Assembly: GCA_963832365.1 (NCBI GenBank)
Contig: CAWHUL010000025.1
Location: forward strand, 186,001-250,000
DNA length: 64,000 nucleotides
Direction of reading: 5' to 3'
DNA from: CAWBRT01 sp963832365
GTDB lineage: Bacteria; Acidobacteriota; Terriglobia; Terriglobales; Acidobacteriaceae
Below, piece by piece: positions 18,839-28,553 of the stretch. The position numbers and the translations under genes are program-made. The notes below the pieces were generated by a model. That model did no database searches. It saw only the letters and a program-made list of their open reading frames with translations, and was not told where the DNA came from. The stretch's first letter is position 1. Each line of letters begins with the position of its first letter.

Positions 18839-18848
18839 AATTGCGCTC

Positions 18849-20082
18849 ATGTCACGCCAGGAAGAACAGAGTCGGCAAAGACGATGCGGCGACGTTCGGC
18901 TTAAGGGTTTTTCCGACCGCGCTTCGTTCGACGAGGCGATCGCCTGGCTGGATCTCCACGGCCGCCATGGCCTGTCAGCGGAAGACATAGAAGACATCGG
19001 CGTCGACGCGGCCCAGGGACGAGTGATTGCCGAGCCGATCAGCGCCCCGGTGGATATTCCCGCCATGGATTGCGCGGGAGTGGATGGTTACGCGCTCCGC
19101 TCGGCCGAGACAGAGGGCGCAAGTGATTACAATCCGCTTTTCTTTACGCTGAATGAGCCAGGCCAGCCTCTGTCCTTTAGCGGGCGCTGCTATGGTTTCC
19201 GCGGGCACTCCCTTGCCTCGCGGTGCAGATGCCGTTTTGCCCTTTGACGCGACGCAGTTGAAGGGCGCGACGCTGGAGATTTTCGGCGCGGTTGCCGCAG
19301 GCTCGGGCGTGGAACGAAGAGGGCAGCAGCTTCGGGCTGGCGCCGCGTTGATTGAGGCGCGACGCATCCTGCGGCCTCAGGATGCGGGCCTGCTTGCTTC
19401 GGTGGGGATTAAGAGGGTGCAGGTGGTGCGGCTTCCGCGTGTCCGGCTGGTGATTGCCGGGCCGAAGGCGTTCGCAGGTTGCACTTCGGCAGGCGATGCC
19501 AATGGCCCGATGCTTTGCGGTTTGATCAGGCGCGACGGCGGGGTGGTCGAAATCACGAATGCCGCAGAGCCACTATGCGACGCGATCGGCCGGGCAATCG
19601 CCGCACCGGGAGCGGACGTGATTCTGGTTGCCGGCCGTACTGCTGCAGGACCGGACGACGAAGCCCCGCTCGCGCTTGCCAAGGTGGGAGAGCTGGCGAT
19701 ACACGGGATAGCATTGCGTCCGGGAGGCTCGGCGGGCATGGGTTTGACCGGCGCGACTCCAGTGCTTCTGTTGCCGGGCGATCCGCTTGGCTGCTTGTGC
19801 GCCTACGAACTGCTTGCCGGAAGGTTGATCAGGACTCTCGGGGGACGCAGCCCGGAACTTCCTCATCTGGTGCGAGAGGCGGAAGTGGCGCGCAAAATTG
19901 TTTCCGCAATAGGATTCGTCGACCTCTGTCGGGTTCGCCTCGTCAATGGACGGGTTGAGCCGGTTGGTTCGGCGGAGTTCGGCGGCCTTGCATCGAGTGT
20001 GCGGGCCGATGGCTTCGTGGTAATTCCCGCTCCCCTGGAGGGATATGCGCCCGGCACGCATGTCAAAGTGCATCTCTATTAG
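18849..20082 (+). CDS. MoeA-like molybdopterin biosynthesis protein, +1 frameshift
   Basis: About 410 residues across a frame change. The first part (from ATG 18849) has AISAPVDIPAMDCAGVDGYAL-type MoeA N-terminal sequence. The second has VSAGTPLPRGADAVLPF, GVERRGQQLRAGAALIEAR and a MoCF-like fold ending in VLLLPGDPLGCLCAYELL. The break maps near 19185, where one extra base separates PLSFSGR from GAAMVSAGTPLP. Key MoeA residues are altered (AGPKAFAG where STGDEL is usual; AGRTAAGPDD for GGVSVG), so this copy may not be a catalytically standard molybdotransferase. The next gene is a second, more canonical MoeA, a tandem arrangement seen near molybdenum hydroxylases. Confidence 0.78.
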
Positions 20083-20104
20083 GACCACTTGCGAGGTGTT
20101 CAAA

Positions 20105-22060
20105 TTGGCGACGGAAGACTTCAAACTTGCGATGCAAAGAGCGGCCCGCCAAGAGCAGTTTCTGGAGGTCATTGATCGCGCGGAGGCAGAAGCCCGCTTT
20201 CGAAAGCACCTCACCTTAGCGCCGCTGGGAGAAGAAGCTGTCCCTCTCATAAAGCTGGCGGGCCGTGTTCTCTCACGTGACGTTGTTGCCGGCATCGACG
20301 TTCCGGGTTTTGATCGATCCAGCATGGATGGCTTTGCCGTGCGCGCGGCCGATACGGCTGGCGCCACCAGCGAGCAGCCGCGCGTGCTGCGCCTCAATTC
20401 CGAAATATTGACGCCGGGTGTCGAGCCTCGAATTACGGTTACCGAGGGAACCGCGACAATCATAGCGACGGGTGGAATGCTGCCGCGCGGCGCCGATGCC
20501 ATCGTCATGGTCGAAGACACAGACACGGCGGAACGCGGCGCCGAGTTGCTTATTGAAGTGACTCGTCCGGTGCCACCGGGGCAATCCGTGGCGGTCGCCG
20601 GCGGAGACATCGCGCGCGGTGAAACACTGTTCCGCGCGGGCCAGATTTTGAGCTCTCGTGAGATCGGGTCTCTGGCCGCGATCGGGTTGGCCGAGGTCTT
20701 CGTGTGGCGCAAACCACAGGTGGCCATTTTTTCGACAGGCGACGAACTGGTCGCGCCGGGCAACACCATGCATGTCGGCGGCGTCTTCGATTCGAACATG
20801 GCGACGCTGGCCGCCGCAGTCGAGGAGCTGGGGGGAACCCCGATCCCGCTTGGAATCGCCCGCGACGACGACGCAGCCCTCTCTGCTTTGCTGCAAAAAG
20901 GACTCGCCCACGACATGGTGCTGCTATCGGGCGGCTCGTCGAAGGGTGCCGGCGATCTGGCTTATCGCGTTGTCAGTCGTCTTGGCGACCCCGGCATCGT
21001 GGTACACGGCGCGGCTCTCAAACCCGGGAAACCGATATGCCTGGCGGTGACCAACGGCAAGCCCGTCGTCATCCTGCCGGGTTTCCCAACTTCCGCGATG
21101 TTCACCTTTCACGAGTTCGTCGCCCCTGTGATCCGTGCATTTGCCGGGATGCCTGCTGAACAGCGCCAGACATTGCCGGCAACGTTGCCCATGCACGTTA
21201 CCTCGGAGCGCGGACGAACCGAGTATGTAATGGTTTCGCTCGTGCAGAGAGATAGCGGGTTGGTGGCATACCCCACGGCCAAAGGGTTCCGGTGCGGTGA
21301 CGGCGTTTGGGCAGGCGGACGGCTTTTTCTCAATCGGATCGCAGACGGAGATGCTGCCGGCCGGAACGGCGGTCGAGGTTACGCTGATTGGGTCGCGACA
21401 TAAGCCGGCGGACCTCGTCGTGATCGGCAGTCATTGCGTTGGTCTGGATTTGCTGATCGGACGACTGATGCTGGAGGGAGTCTCGGTCAAGGCACTGAAT
21501 GTCGGAAGCACCGGCGGCCTTGCGGCGGCAAAGCGCGGCGAGTGCGACATCGCCGGCGTTCATCTTATGGATGCCGCGACCGGGGAATACAATCGGCCCT
21601 TTCTTGACCGAAGAACTGGAACTGGTGCCGGGCTATGGCCGCTTGCAAGGTATCGTGTTCCGTCCGGGCGATGCGCGCTTTGAGAGATCATTCGGTGGAA
21701 GAAGCCGTGGCGATCGTGCTTGCCGATAGCGCGTGTCTGATGATTAACCGCAACGCCGGAAGCGGCACACGGATCTTGATCGACCGCATGCTGAATGGCG
21801 CGCGTCCCGCCGGATACAGCGCCCAGGCAAAGACGCACAATGCAACCGCGGTTGCGGTGGTGCAGGGACGTGCTGATTGGGGCGTGGCGATTGCAACCGT
21901 CGCTCAACAATACGGACTGGGGTTCTTGCCGTTGCAGGCTGAACACTACGATTTCGTCGTTCCCAAGGACCGTCTGGGCCGCGCTCCGGTGCGGCGTTTT
22001 TGCGAACTCCTGCAAGACCCGTCACTTCGGGCTGCTCTTTTGGAACTCGGGTTCAAGTAG
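20105..22060 (+). pseudogene. moeA: MoeA fused to a periplasmic-binding-protein-like domain, three +1 frameshifts
   Basis: About 650 residues when restored. MoeA part: PGFDRSSMDGFAVRAADT, TGGMLPRGADAIVMVED, FSTGDELVAPGN, SGGSSKGAGD and LPGFPTSAMFTFHEF, a canonical molybdenum-insertion enzyme. The C-terminal ~230 residues form a PBP-like domain (LVVIGSHCVGLDLLIGRL, LNVGSTGGLAAAKRGECDIA, NRNAGSGTRILIDRML, ADWGVAIATVAQQYGL). Extra bases lie at 21287-21288 (T), 21603-21605 (T) and 21685 (A), each followed at once by continued similarity. The start is a TTG at 20105 with GCGAGGTG upstream. Three lesions in 400 bp are either assembly errors or decay; codon use downstream is normal. The fused domain may sense molybdate or a cofactor precursor; this is inference. 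Confidence 0.8.
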
Positions 22061-22074
22061 CGGGGAAATTCGCG

Positions 22075-22455
22075 GTGAATTCAGACCGATCTACTTTTTG
22101 GACAATCGCGTGGGGGCCCCTGATCGTGGTTGTGATCGGGACCATCCTGTTTCTGCTTGGCGCGGGACGCTTCTTTCTCAGGGAGCGCTTCAGTTTCATC
22201 GATGTACTTTACTGCTGTCTCGCGATCATCCCGGCGGGACTCGCGCTTCTCGTCTTTGATTACGTTCTTCATCATGCACGGTTGGCGTCGGTCATTCTCC
22301 TCTTTGCGGGCGGAGTGCTGGTTTTCTCGTCCCCCGTGGCTGACGTTGCAGTCGGACTTGCTCTGGTGGGAGCCATGGTGGTACCCGCGATCAGTGAATG
22401 GAAGCAGGGTAAGCGGCTTCGACAGTCAGAGAAGGAGAAAAGCAATGTAGAGTGA
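22075..22455 (+). CDS. Hypothetical small membrane protein
   Basis: 126 residues from GTG 22075 (an in-frame ATG upstream lies inside the preceding gene). Four hydrophobic segments: about 10-28 (IAWGPLIVVVIGTILFLLG), 39-58 (VLYCCLAIIPAGLALLVF), 65-80 and 84-100, then a lysine/glutamate-rich tail (KQGKRLRQSEKEKSNVE). No family recognised. It begins 14 bp after the MoeA fusion and is convergent with the universal stress gene. Confidence 0.6.
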   Translation: MNSDRSTFWTIAWGPLIVVVIGTILFLLGAGRFFLRERFSFIDVLYCCLAIIPAGLALLVFDYVLHHARLASVILLFAGGVLVFSSPVADVAVGLALVGAMVVPAISEWKQGKRLRQSEKEKSNVE

Positions 22456-22486
22456 ACCATAAACTTCCAGCAGTAACGTTCTGCGC

Positions 22487-23341
22487 CTACGAGCGGATCG
22501 TAAGGACAGGACATGGCGCATTGTTCACTACCTGGTGAGCCAGGGTCCAGGGTACGTGCGTAACGAATCGGGCGGCATGATCGATGCCCATGACAATCAA
22601 GTCAGCAGTCAGGTGGTGGGCATGGCTCATGATAACGGTCAGGGGATCTCCGCATGTGACGATTACGTCGGAAGACTCAGGCTGCTCGTAGGCCCACAGC
22701 AACGAACGTAAGCGATCGGAGATCGCCGGATCATACCCGCCACGCATGTCCGAGGATAAAACCACATGAAGTACCGTAAGGCGGCTGCCGTTGTCAGCAG
22801 CGAAATTAACCGCATGCGAATATGCCCGCATGGACGCGTCACTGACATCGGTCGTAAATAGTATCTGTCTGAACTTACACTGTCCGTCATGTCGGTAGTG
22901 CGGCCCTATCGTCAGTACCGGGCATCGAGTTTCACGGAATATTTCCTCTGCCTGCACCCCAAGCAAAACCCTATGCAGCCCCGTCGCGCCCTTGGTCCCG
23001 AGAACCAGCAGGTCAATTTTCCGCTCATCAATTAGCGACGACACGCACTCCCCTAAGACACCTTCGCACAATAGAACACGGTAGTGCGCTCCTTCGGCAC
23101 TACAAGACCCCAACCATGCTTCGAGGTTGTGTTGCGTAACGTCGCGTTCGCGCATGTTGTCACAGAGTCCGCTATGCGACTCGCGATTTCTACCTTGAGG
23201 AACGATCACATGGGCGACATGTACGATTGCATCATGCTGGTGCGCCAATGCCAGTGCATAGCCCAAGGCCCGTGTTGACGCTTCTGAGAAGTCCGTCGTA
23301 ACCAAGATGTTTCTTATCGCAAAGTGCACATTGAATGTCAT
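22487..23341 (-). CDS. Universal stress protein with two UspA domains
   Basis: 284 residues from the ATG complementary to 23339-23341, which has GGGAGGAG upstream; an in-frame start further upstream lacks one. Two tandem UspA domains: 1-150 (IRNILVTTDFSEASTRAL, DLLVLGTKGATGLHRVLLG) and 155-284 (FRQILFTTDVSDASMRAY, ADLIVMGIDHAARFVTH). In the first domain the nucleotide loop is GTKGATGLHRVLLG followed by Val where Ser or Thr is usual; the second lacks the glycine loop. ATP binding is thus doubtful. Paralogue of the next gene. Confidence 0.87.
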   Translation of the reverse strand: MTFNVHFAIRNILVTTDFSEASTRALGYALALAHQHDAIVHVAHVIVPQGRNRESHSGLCDNMRERDVTQHNLEAWLGSCSAEGAHYRVLLCEGVLGECVSSLIDERKIDLLVLGTKGATGLHRVLLGVQAEEIFRETRCPVLTIGPHYRHDGQCKFRQILFTTDVSDASMRAYSHAVNFAADNGSRLTVLHVVLSSDMRGGYDPAISDRLRSLLWAYEQPESSDVIVTCGDPLTVIMSHAHHLTADLIVMGIDHAARFVTHVPWTLAHQVVNNAPCPVLTIRS

Positions 23342-23600
23342 GAGACTCCTCCCGCTGATAATGCTTTCTCCCAGCATGATTCGTGCGATCGTGGCACGAA
23401 GATAGCTACAAGAAGGCGGAAGCCCGAGTTTTGTACAGTCAACCTTGTTCGCTCGAAACCAATAGTTGGCCAATCACGACACCCCGGCCCTAACTAACCC
23501 TCTGTTTTTTGTTCAGCCTCCCACTTCGCAATTCCCCCTTCAGCCTGTCCAGTTCCCGCGCGAATCTGTGACCCTGTTAACGACCGGCAGATTCCAGTGC

Positions 23601-24512
23601 TCAAGAGCGTACCGTTAACACAGGACAGGACGCATGACTTACTACTTCATGTGTAACCGTCCACGGAATATGTGCGGCAAACCGAGTCCGATGCTTGACG
23701 CCCATCACAATCAGGTCAGCCGGGAGTTCCCGCGAATACTGCACAATGGTTTTCGGCGGATTCCCGCAATCGACGATGACTTGTGGGCGAACTGGGTGAC
23801 GGGCAAAGTCAGTAGCCTTTCGAACTTCCTTGATGGCCAACGAAAGCATCATCTCTTTATATTCGGTCATCGCACAGTCTCCGGCGAATTCAGCGGGGAT
23901 TGGTAGAACTACATGCAACACCGTAAGACGGCCATGGCTCTCGGTAGCAAACTCAAGCGCATACGGGTAGGCATGCATTGACTGATCCGTGAAATCCAAG
24001 GCGAAAAGTATTTCTTTGAACTGACCATCGCCATTGGTGCGGACGTGGGGTCCTATCGTCATTACTGGGCATGGAGCTTCATGAAAAAGCTCTTCGGCGC
24101 CCGATCCAAGCACCACCTTGGTCAGGCCACCCGCACCTTTAGTTCCGAGAATCAGAAGGTCGATGCTGTATTCCGGAATCAAGCGCGACACGCATTCCCA
24201 GAGACCACCCTCCCGAACTGTCGAGGTGCACTTGACGCCATTGATCAGTTGAGGAAGTAACAGCGCATCCATGTGTTTCCACGCCTCGCCGCGGGCTTCG
24301 GACTCAGTAATGTCCAAAGGAATTCCGGTCTCCAGATCGATGAATGTCTTGGTAGGTTTAATTACGTGCGCGACGTGAACCGTTGCGCCATGCTGCCGCG
24401 CGATCGACAGCGCATATGGCAAGGCTCGAGCTGAAGCTGCCGAAAAATCGGTAGTGAACAGTATGTTCCTGATAGCGGTTGGCGTTACGGCGATCTGCGG
24501 TGCCGTAGACAT
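23601..24512 (-). CDS. Universal stress protein with two UspA domains
   Basis: 303 residues from the ATG complementary to 24510-24512, with GGAGG 8 bp upstream. The N-terminal UspA domain has IRNILFTTDFSAASARALPY and a complete ATP loop, GTKGAGGLTKVVLGSG (GxxG then nine residues then GS). The C-terminal domain has FKEILFALDFTDQSMHAYPY and ADLIVMGVKHRTRFAAH but no glycine loop, so one ATP site per chain is expected. It is a tandem paralogue of the gene 259 bp downstream; both end in the same CPVLT(I/V)RS sequence. A perfect palindrome lies about 28 bp upstream. Confidence 0.88.
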   Translation of the reverse strand: MSTAPQIAVTPTAIRNILFTTDFSAASARALPYALSIARQHGATVHVAHVIKPTKTFIDLETGIPLDITESEARGEAWKHMDALLLPQLINGVKCTSTVREGGLWECVSRLIPEYSIDLLILGTKGAGGLTKVVLGSGAEELFHEAPCPVMTIGPHVRTNGDGQFKEILFALDFTDQSMHAYPYALEFATESHGRLTVLHVVLPIPAEFAGDCAMTEYKEMMLSLAIKEVRKATDFARHPVRPQVIVDCGNPPKTIVQYSRELPADLIVMGVKHRTRFAAHIPWTVTHEVVSHASCPVLTVRS

Positions 24513-24539
24513 AAGACACCTCCAGTGACACTTGCTCCT

Positions 24540-24558
24540 CGCACTCGTCACGAGTGCG
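24540..24558. promoter_or_regulatory. Perfect 8-bp inverted repeat upstream of the stress-protein gene
   Basis: CGCACTCG (24540-24547), 3-base spacer, CGAGTGCG (24551-24558), followed on the plus strand by five A. It lies 28 bp upstream of the minus-strand gene starting at 24512, so it is either an operator or a 5'-leader hairpin. It could also end a plus-strand transcript only poorly, since no T-run follows. Confidence 0.4.
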
Positions 24559-24799
24559 AAAAATTACGGTGAGCGCAACCGATCTTGGTCAGACTGCTGC
24601 GTTCACTTCGTGGCGGCTGCCACACGCCGCAGCATCAAAAAGGACCCACGTTTTGAATAGAATGATAGTTTCAGTCAGTATCAAAAGTCTGTGACAGCTG
24701 GGCTGACTGCAAGTGATGTGGCAAAGAGAGCTACGGAAAGATGCATCTCCGAGAGCATAGATTCGCAGAATTAGTGCGAACCACTTTCGTCGCAAACCA

Positions 24800-26101
24800 T
24801 TAATCTGCGGTTTCCTGCAAGGCGAAGGTCAGGGCCATGCAGTCTGCTACCCCTCCCATTGTCAGGCCCAACCGGCGATATTCCTGGTTGAGGGCGGCCA
24901 GCATAGGCTCCGGTGCCTGCTGCTGCTCCAGCAGCCTCTGCAGGCGGGCGCCATCCTGGCGGAGACGGAGCAGGCCTTCGAGTCCACAACGGTGAACGGA
25001 GGTCGTATCCTCCAATCGCTGCATTAGAATCGCCATGAGATAGAAGCTCGCGTGCTCTGAATCCCATCCCGCTTCTAGAGCCTCCCGGTACTTCGGCCAA
25101 CCATGCTCGAAGACGGTGGGCAAGCCTTGCTCGGCTTCAGCCCTTATGCCTCCCAGTCCATGACGGTTTCGAATGTCCGCCCCATAAGAATCCGGCGATC
25201 CGAAGCGGGCAAAGAATTCATTGGTGATTTCCGAAATCTTCCGGCGGAGAAGGTCGGCCCGACCACCGCAGGCACAGGCGGCCATAAGCACAAGACCGGA
25301 CAGAAAGATGAAACCCTTGTGAGCATTGGCCTTGATTTCCCGGGTCATGCGGCTTTCGGCTTCGATCCCGGCTTGCACGAAATCCTGCAGTGGGCGCTGC
25401 TCACGGTGGCACACCAGAATGTTGCCGAAGTAACGGGGCAGCAGTTCGACGGAGGCGCGCATGTCCGCGTAGGAAAGATCCGCGTGGGATCCGCTGTCCT
25501 GGCGATCCACGAGCCCAGGCTTCGGGGTAAGATCCAGTTCACGCAGTGCGCCCATCCTAAGGTCGGTTGCGAGTAGCTCCGGGAGAATAAGGCGCGGAGA
25601 CGGCACGAATGGCCGCAGGAGCGAATCGACCCGCACCAGAAGTTCCGCGTCGGAATGGCGTCGCAGCAGAATGCACTCGCGCGCGGGCTCGGCACATATC
25701 AGGCAGGTTCGCGGCGGAAGCCCGAGACCGGCCCGATCGACCTGAGAACCGTCCGGACGGTAGACATCCACATCCAGAAGGCGCGCCGAGGGATTTTCGG
25801 CCTCGATGAGCAGGGCTGCCTTTTTTGCGTCGATGGGCGGCACGTTGGAAGACGCGATGTGGAAGGGCCCAAGGAGATCCCTGCGGGTGAACAACAGCTT
25901 CAGCCCGATGGCCTTCTGAAGAGAATCCAGTGCGCCGCGGAGCAGCCGGGCAATGCCGGGGCGATGCTTGTCGCATCCGGGAACATTGGCGCTGATTGAA
26001 AGGAGCGAGGCCGCATCTTCCGCCCTGACCTGCCCCAGGATGCGATTGAGCTCCCGTTGGCGCCCATCCCGCGCCTCGAGGAAATCCAACCTCCAAGTCA
26101 T
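24800..26101 (-). CDS. citXG: CitX-CitG fusion: citrate lyase prosthetic group synthesis and transfer
   Basis: 433 residues starting at the ATG (complement of 26099-26101) that overlaps the citF stop as ATGA. The N-terminal ~165 residues are CitX (MTWRLDFLEARDGRQRELNR, DVDVYRPDGSQVDR, RTCLICAEPARECI), the holo-ACP transferase. The rest is CitG, triphosphoribosyl-dephospho-CoA synthase (ELDLTPKPGLVDRQDSGSHADLS, NAHKGFIFLSGLVLMAA, GGVADCMALTF). Together they make the prosthetic group and attach it to CitD. A single CitXG polypeptide is known in some bacteria. The open frame extends upstream over citF but that part is antisense-like noise. Last gene of the operon. Confidence 0.92.
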   Translation of the reverse strand: MTWRLDFLEARDGRQRELNRILGQVRAEDAASLLSISANVPGCDKHRPGIARLLRGALDSLQKAIGLKLLFTRRDLLGPFHIASSNVPPIDAKKAALLIEAENPSARLLDVDVYRPDGSQVDRAGLGLPPRTCLICAEPARECILLRRHSDAELLVRVDSLLRPFVPSPRLILPELLATDLRMGALRELDLTPKPGLVDRQDSGSHADLSYADMRASVELLPRYFGNILVCHREQRPLQDFVQAGIEAESRMTREIKANAHKGFIFLSGLVLMAACACGGRADLLRRKISEITNEFFARFGSPDSYGADIRNRHGLGGIRAEAEQGLPTVFEHGWPKYREALEAGWDSEHASFYLMAILMQRLEDTTSVHRCGLEGLLRLRQDGARLQRLLEQQQAPEPMLAALNQEYRRLGLTMGGVADCMALTFALQETAD

Positions 26102-27636
26102 TCGCGGACCCGGTGAACCACGTCGATGATGGAACCGTCGCGGTATTCGATGAGGGCTACCACCTCGTCGTCGAACTCGACGGCTCTCGGCTCGCCGGTG
26201 ATCCGGGTGATCTCTTCGTGGAACTCCCGGATGTCCTTGAGGGGCAGTCTGCGGCGCAGCAACTCCTTCTTGAGATCGACATGCTTGTCGGCGACGCAGA
26301 TGCCCCGTTCGGTAACGATCACATCCACGGTTTCGCCGGGCGTGGTGATGGTGGTCACCGCATCGCGGACGATGGGCAGCCTTCCTCGCATGGAGGGCGC
26401 TACCACGATGGCGAGTTTCGCTCCCGCCGCGGCGTCGCAATGGCCCCCGGTGTTGTGCAGCAGGTAGCCGCTGGACTCGGTGTTGACGTTGACGTTGAAG
26501 TCCACGTCCACTTCCGTAGCGCCGAGAATCACGCAGTCGAGCATGTTTACGACCTCCCCGCGATTGTAGGGATTGGCGTAGAGACTCGCGCTGATCTCCC
26601 GGTGCCCAGGGTTGCGGCGGAGGGATTCCACGGCCTTCAGGTCGAAGCATTGAACATCGAAAAGCGTCTCGAAGTATCCCTGTTCCAGCATGTCCACAAA
26701 ATACCCGGTGATCCCTCCGCAGCCGAAACTGCCCTTGATCTTTCCCTTGGCCATTTTCCGGTGGATGAGGTCGGCCACCGCGAGCGAGGTACCCCCGGCT
26801 CCGGTCTGGAAGGAAAAGCCATCCTTGAGCAACCCCGAGGCCTCGATGACCTCTGAAGCATATCTCGCGATAAGCAGCGCCGCCGGGTCGCGGGCAAGGC
26901 GGGTAGTGGTCGAGACGATCTTGTTCGGATCCCCAAGCGATTCGATCTGAACTACGTAATCCACTTCGCTCTGGCCAATGCTGATGGGAGCGGCCGGGAA
27001 TCGAACCAGATTGTCGGTGACGGCGACGACCTTCTTGGCATAGCGGGCGTCGGTATGGGCATAGCCGAGAGACCCGCAGGCCGAGGGGCCATAAACACCG
27101 TTCAGGTTGCCGGTGATGTCGCAGCAGGGAGCCGCAATAAAAGCGGCATCGATCGCGACCTCTCCGGTAGCCAGGGACCGGGCCCGCCCACCATGACTGC
27201 GCACTACGATGGGGCAGTCGAGTTCGCCCTTGCTGACCAGTTCGGCGATAAGACCGTTCACGCCGGTCTCAATCCGGGTGATTACGCCTTTGCGAATGTA
27301 AGGAATGATCTCGGCATTGACGGCATGAATCGAACTGGAAGCGATGCCGATATCGCGCAGCCCCATGGCATCGATCTCTTTGACCAGCATGTTCAGCAGC
27401 ACATCCCCGTTGCGGAGGGCGTGGTGGGTGGAGATGTTCATGCCGTTCTTCAGCTCGCACATCTCGATGGCGGCCCGCAGCGAGGGCAGCAGCTTGCTGT
27501 CGCCGGGGCGGCAACGCACCAAGGGGCGGGTGGCCCGAAGCATTTCCGGCTGCCGGCTCCATGGGTCCACATATGGGTCGAGCGAACGTCCTCGCCACAC
27601 CGCCGGAATCTCACGCCCGAGGCTATTTTTCGCCAT
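26098..27636 (-). CDS. citF: Citrate lyase alpha subunit (citrate:acetyl-ACP transferase)
   Basis: 512 residues, matching the usual ~510. Motifs: AKNSLGREIPAVWRG, ATRPLVRCRPGDSKLL, NMLVKEIDAMGLRDIGIASS, SFQTGAGGTSLAVADLIHRK, SFGCGGITGYFVDMLEQGYF and GGHCDAAAGAKLAIVVAP. It exchanges the acetyl group on the acyl carrier CitD for citrate, before CitE cleaves it to oxaloacetate and acetyl-ACP. GAGGTGATCC precedes the ATG. Overlaps citE by 14 bp and citXG by 4 bp. Confidence 0.95.
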   Translation of the reverse strand: MAKNSLGREIPAVWRGRSLDPYVDPWSRQPEMLRATRPLVRCRPGDSKLLPSLRAAIEMCELKNGMNISTHHALRNGDVLLNMLVKEIDAMGLRDIGIASSSIHAVNAEIIPYIRKGVITRIETGVNGLIAELVSKGELDCPIVVRSHGGRARSLATGEVAIDAAFIAAPCCDITGNLNGVYGPSACGSLGYAHTDARYAKKVVAVTDNLVRFPAAPISIGQSEVDYVVQIESLGDPNKIVSTTTRLARDPAALLIARYASEVIEASGLLKDGFSFQTGAGGTSLAVADLIHRKMAKGKIKGSFGCGGITGYFVDMLEQGYFETLFDVQCFDLKAVESLRRNPGHREISASLYANPYNRGEVVNMLDCVILGATEVDVDFNVNVNTESSGYLLHNTGGHCDAAAGAKLAIVVAPSMRGRLPIVRDAVTTITTPGETVDVIVTERGICVADKHVDLKKELLRRRLPLKDIREFHEEITRITGEPRAVEFDDEVVALIEYRDGSIIDVVHRVRE

Positions 27637-28534
27637 GGATCACCTCATCGGAAAGGTCGTATTCGAGCAGTCCGAAGGCAACGCCTTCGCGGAGAGTTCG
27701 GGCGGCGCGCGCTACCACGGGGGCGTCGACCATCTTGCCCTTCATGGAAATGACGCCCGTGCCCATCTCCCGGGCCCGCTTAATGGCTTCCATGACCTCC
27801 AGTGCGTGCTGGATTTCTTCTGCGGTCGGACGGAACACATCATGGATGATTTCGATCTGCCGCGGATTAACCAGCGACTTGCCGGTGAAGCCCAAACGCT
27901 TTACCAGCAGGGTCTCGGCCCGTAGGGCGTCCATGTCGCTGACATCCGAGAAGATCGAGTCGATGGCCTGCACCCCGGCGGCCTTGGCCGCCCAGACTAC
28001 CCGGTTACGCGCCGAGAACAGCTCCTCGCCCGATTTGGTGCGGTCGATCTCCATGGAAGCGGTGTAGTCCTCCGCCCCGAAGGCGAGGGCCACGAGGCGC
28101 GAGGAGGCCCGCGCCGTCTCCTCGCAATTGAGCACACCCTGAGCGCTTTCGATGGAAGGAATGATCTTGAAATGGCCGATCTCGAGCCCTAGCTTTTCCT
28201 CTGCTTCGGTGAGCAGCGTGTCGAGCCTTTCCACCAATTCGGGGTTGTCGGCCTTGGGCAGGCGGATGCCATCGGGCAGCGCAGGCAGGATTTCCCGGAG
28301 ATCATCGGTGCCGTACGGAGTGTCGAGCGCATTGATCCGCACGAACATTTCCTTGTTCCGGTCCTGGTAGAACCGCAGGAAGTTGCGGGTCAGCATCCGG
28401 GCGGCGTCTTTCTCCACCAGCGGCACCGCATCTTCAAGGTCGATCATGACAACGTCGGCTTCGAAAACCGGGATGTTTTGCAGCATGCCAGGCATGTTGC
28501 CCGGCACGTAAAGCAGCGATCGACGCAGTTTCAT
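27623..28534 (-). CDS. citE: Citrate lyase beta subunit (citryl-ACP lyase)
   Basis: 303 residues from the ATG complementary to 28532-28534, with AGGAGCGCAAGC upstream; the frame stays open further upstream but without similarity. HpcH/HpaI TIM-barrel features: RRSLLYVPGNMPGMLQNI, VVMIDLEDAVPLVEKDAAR, FVRINALDTPYGTDD, IPSIESAQGVLNCEE and LAFGAEDYTASM. It splits citryl-ACP into oxaloacetate and acetyl-ACP with Mg2+. Located between the PPC-domain gene and citF. Confidence 0.94.
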   Translation of the reverse strand: MKLRRSLLYVPGNMPGMLQNIPVFEADVVMIDLEDAVPLVEKDAARMLTRNFLRFYQDRNKEMFVRINALDTPYGTDDLREILPALPDGIRLPKADNPELVERLDTLLTEAEEKLGLEIGHFKIIPSIESAQGVLNCEETARASSRLVALAFGAEDYTASMEIDRTKSGEELFSARNRVVWAAKAAGVQAIDSIFSDVSDMDALRAETLLVKRLGFTGKSLVNPRQIEIIHDVFRPTAEEIQHALEVMEAIKRAREMGTGVISMKGKMVDAPVVARAARTLREGVAFGLLEYDLSDEVIHGEK

Positions 28535-28553
28535 GCTTGCGCTCCTGGGAGAT

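Noticed and set aside
26113..26856. A 247-codon plus-strand frame inside citF
   Set aside because: Fully antisense to citF; a GC-rich shadow frame without its own signals.
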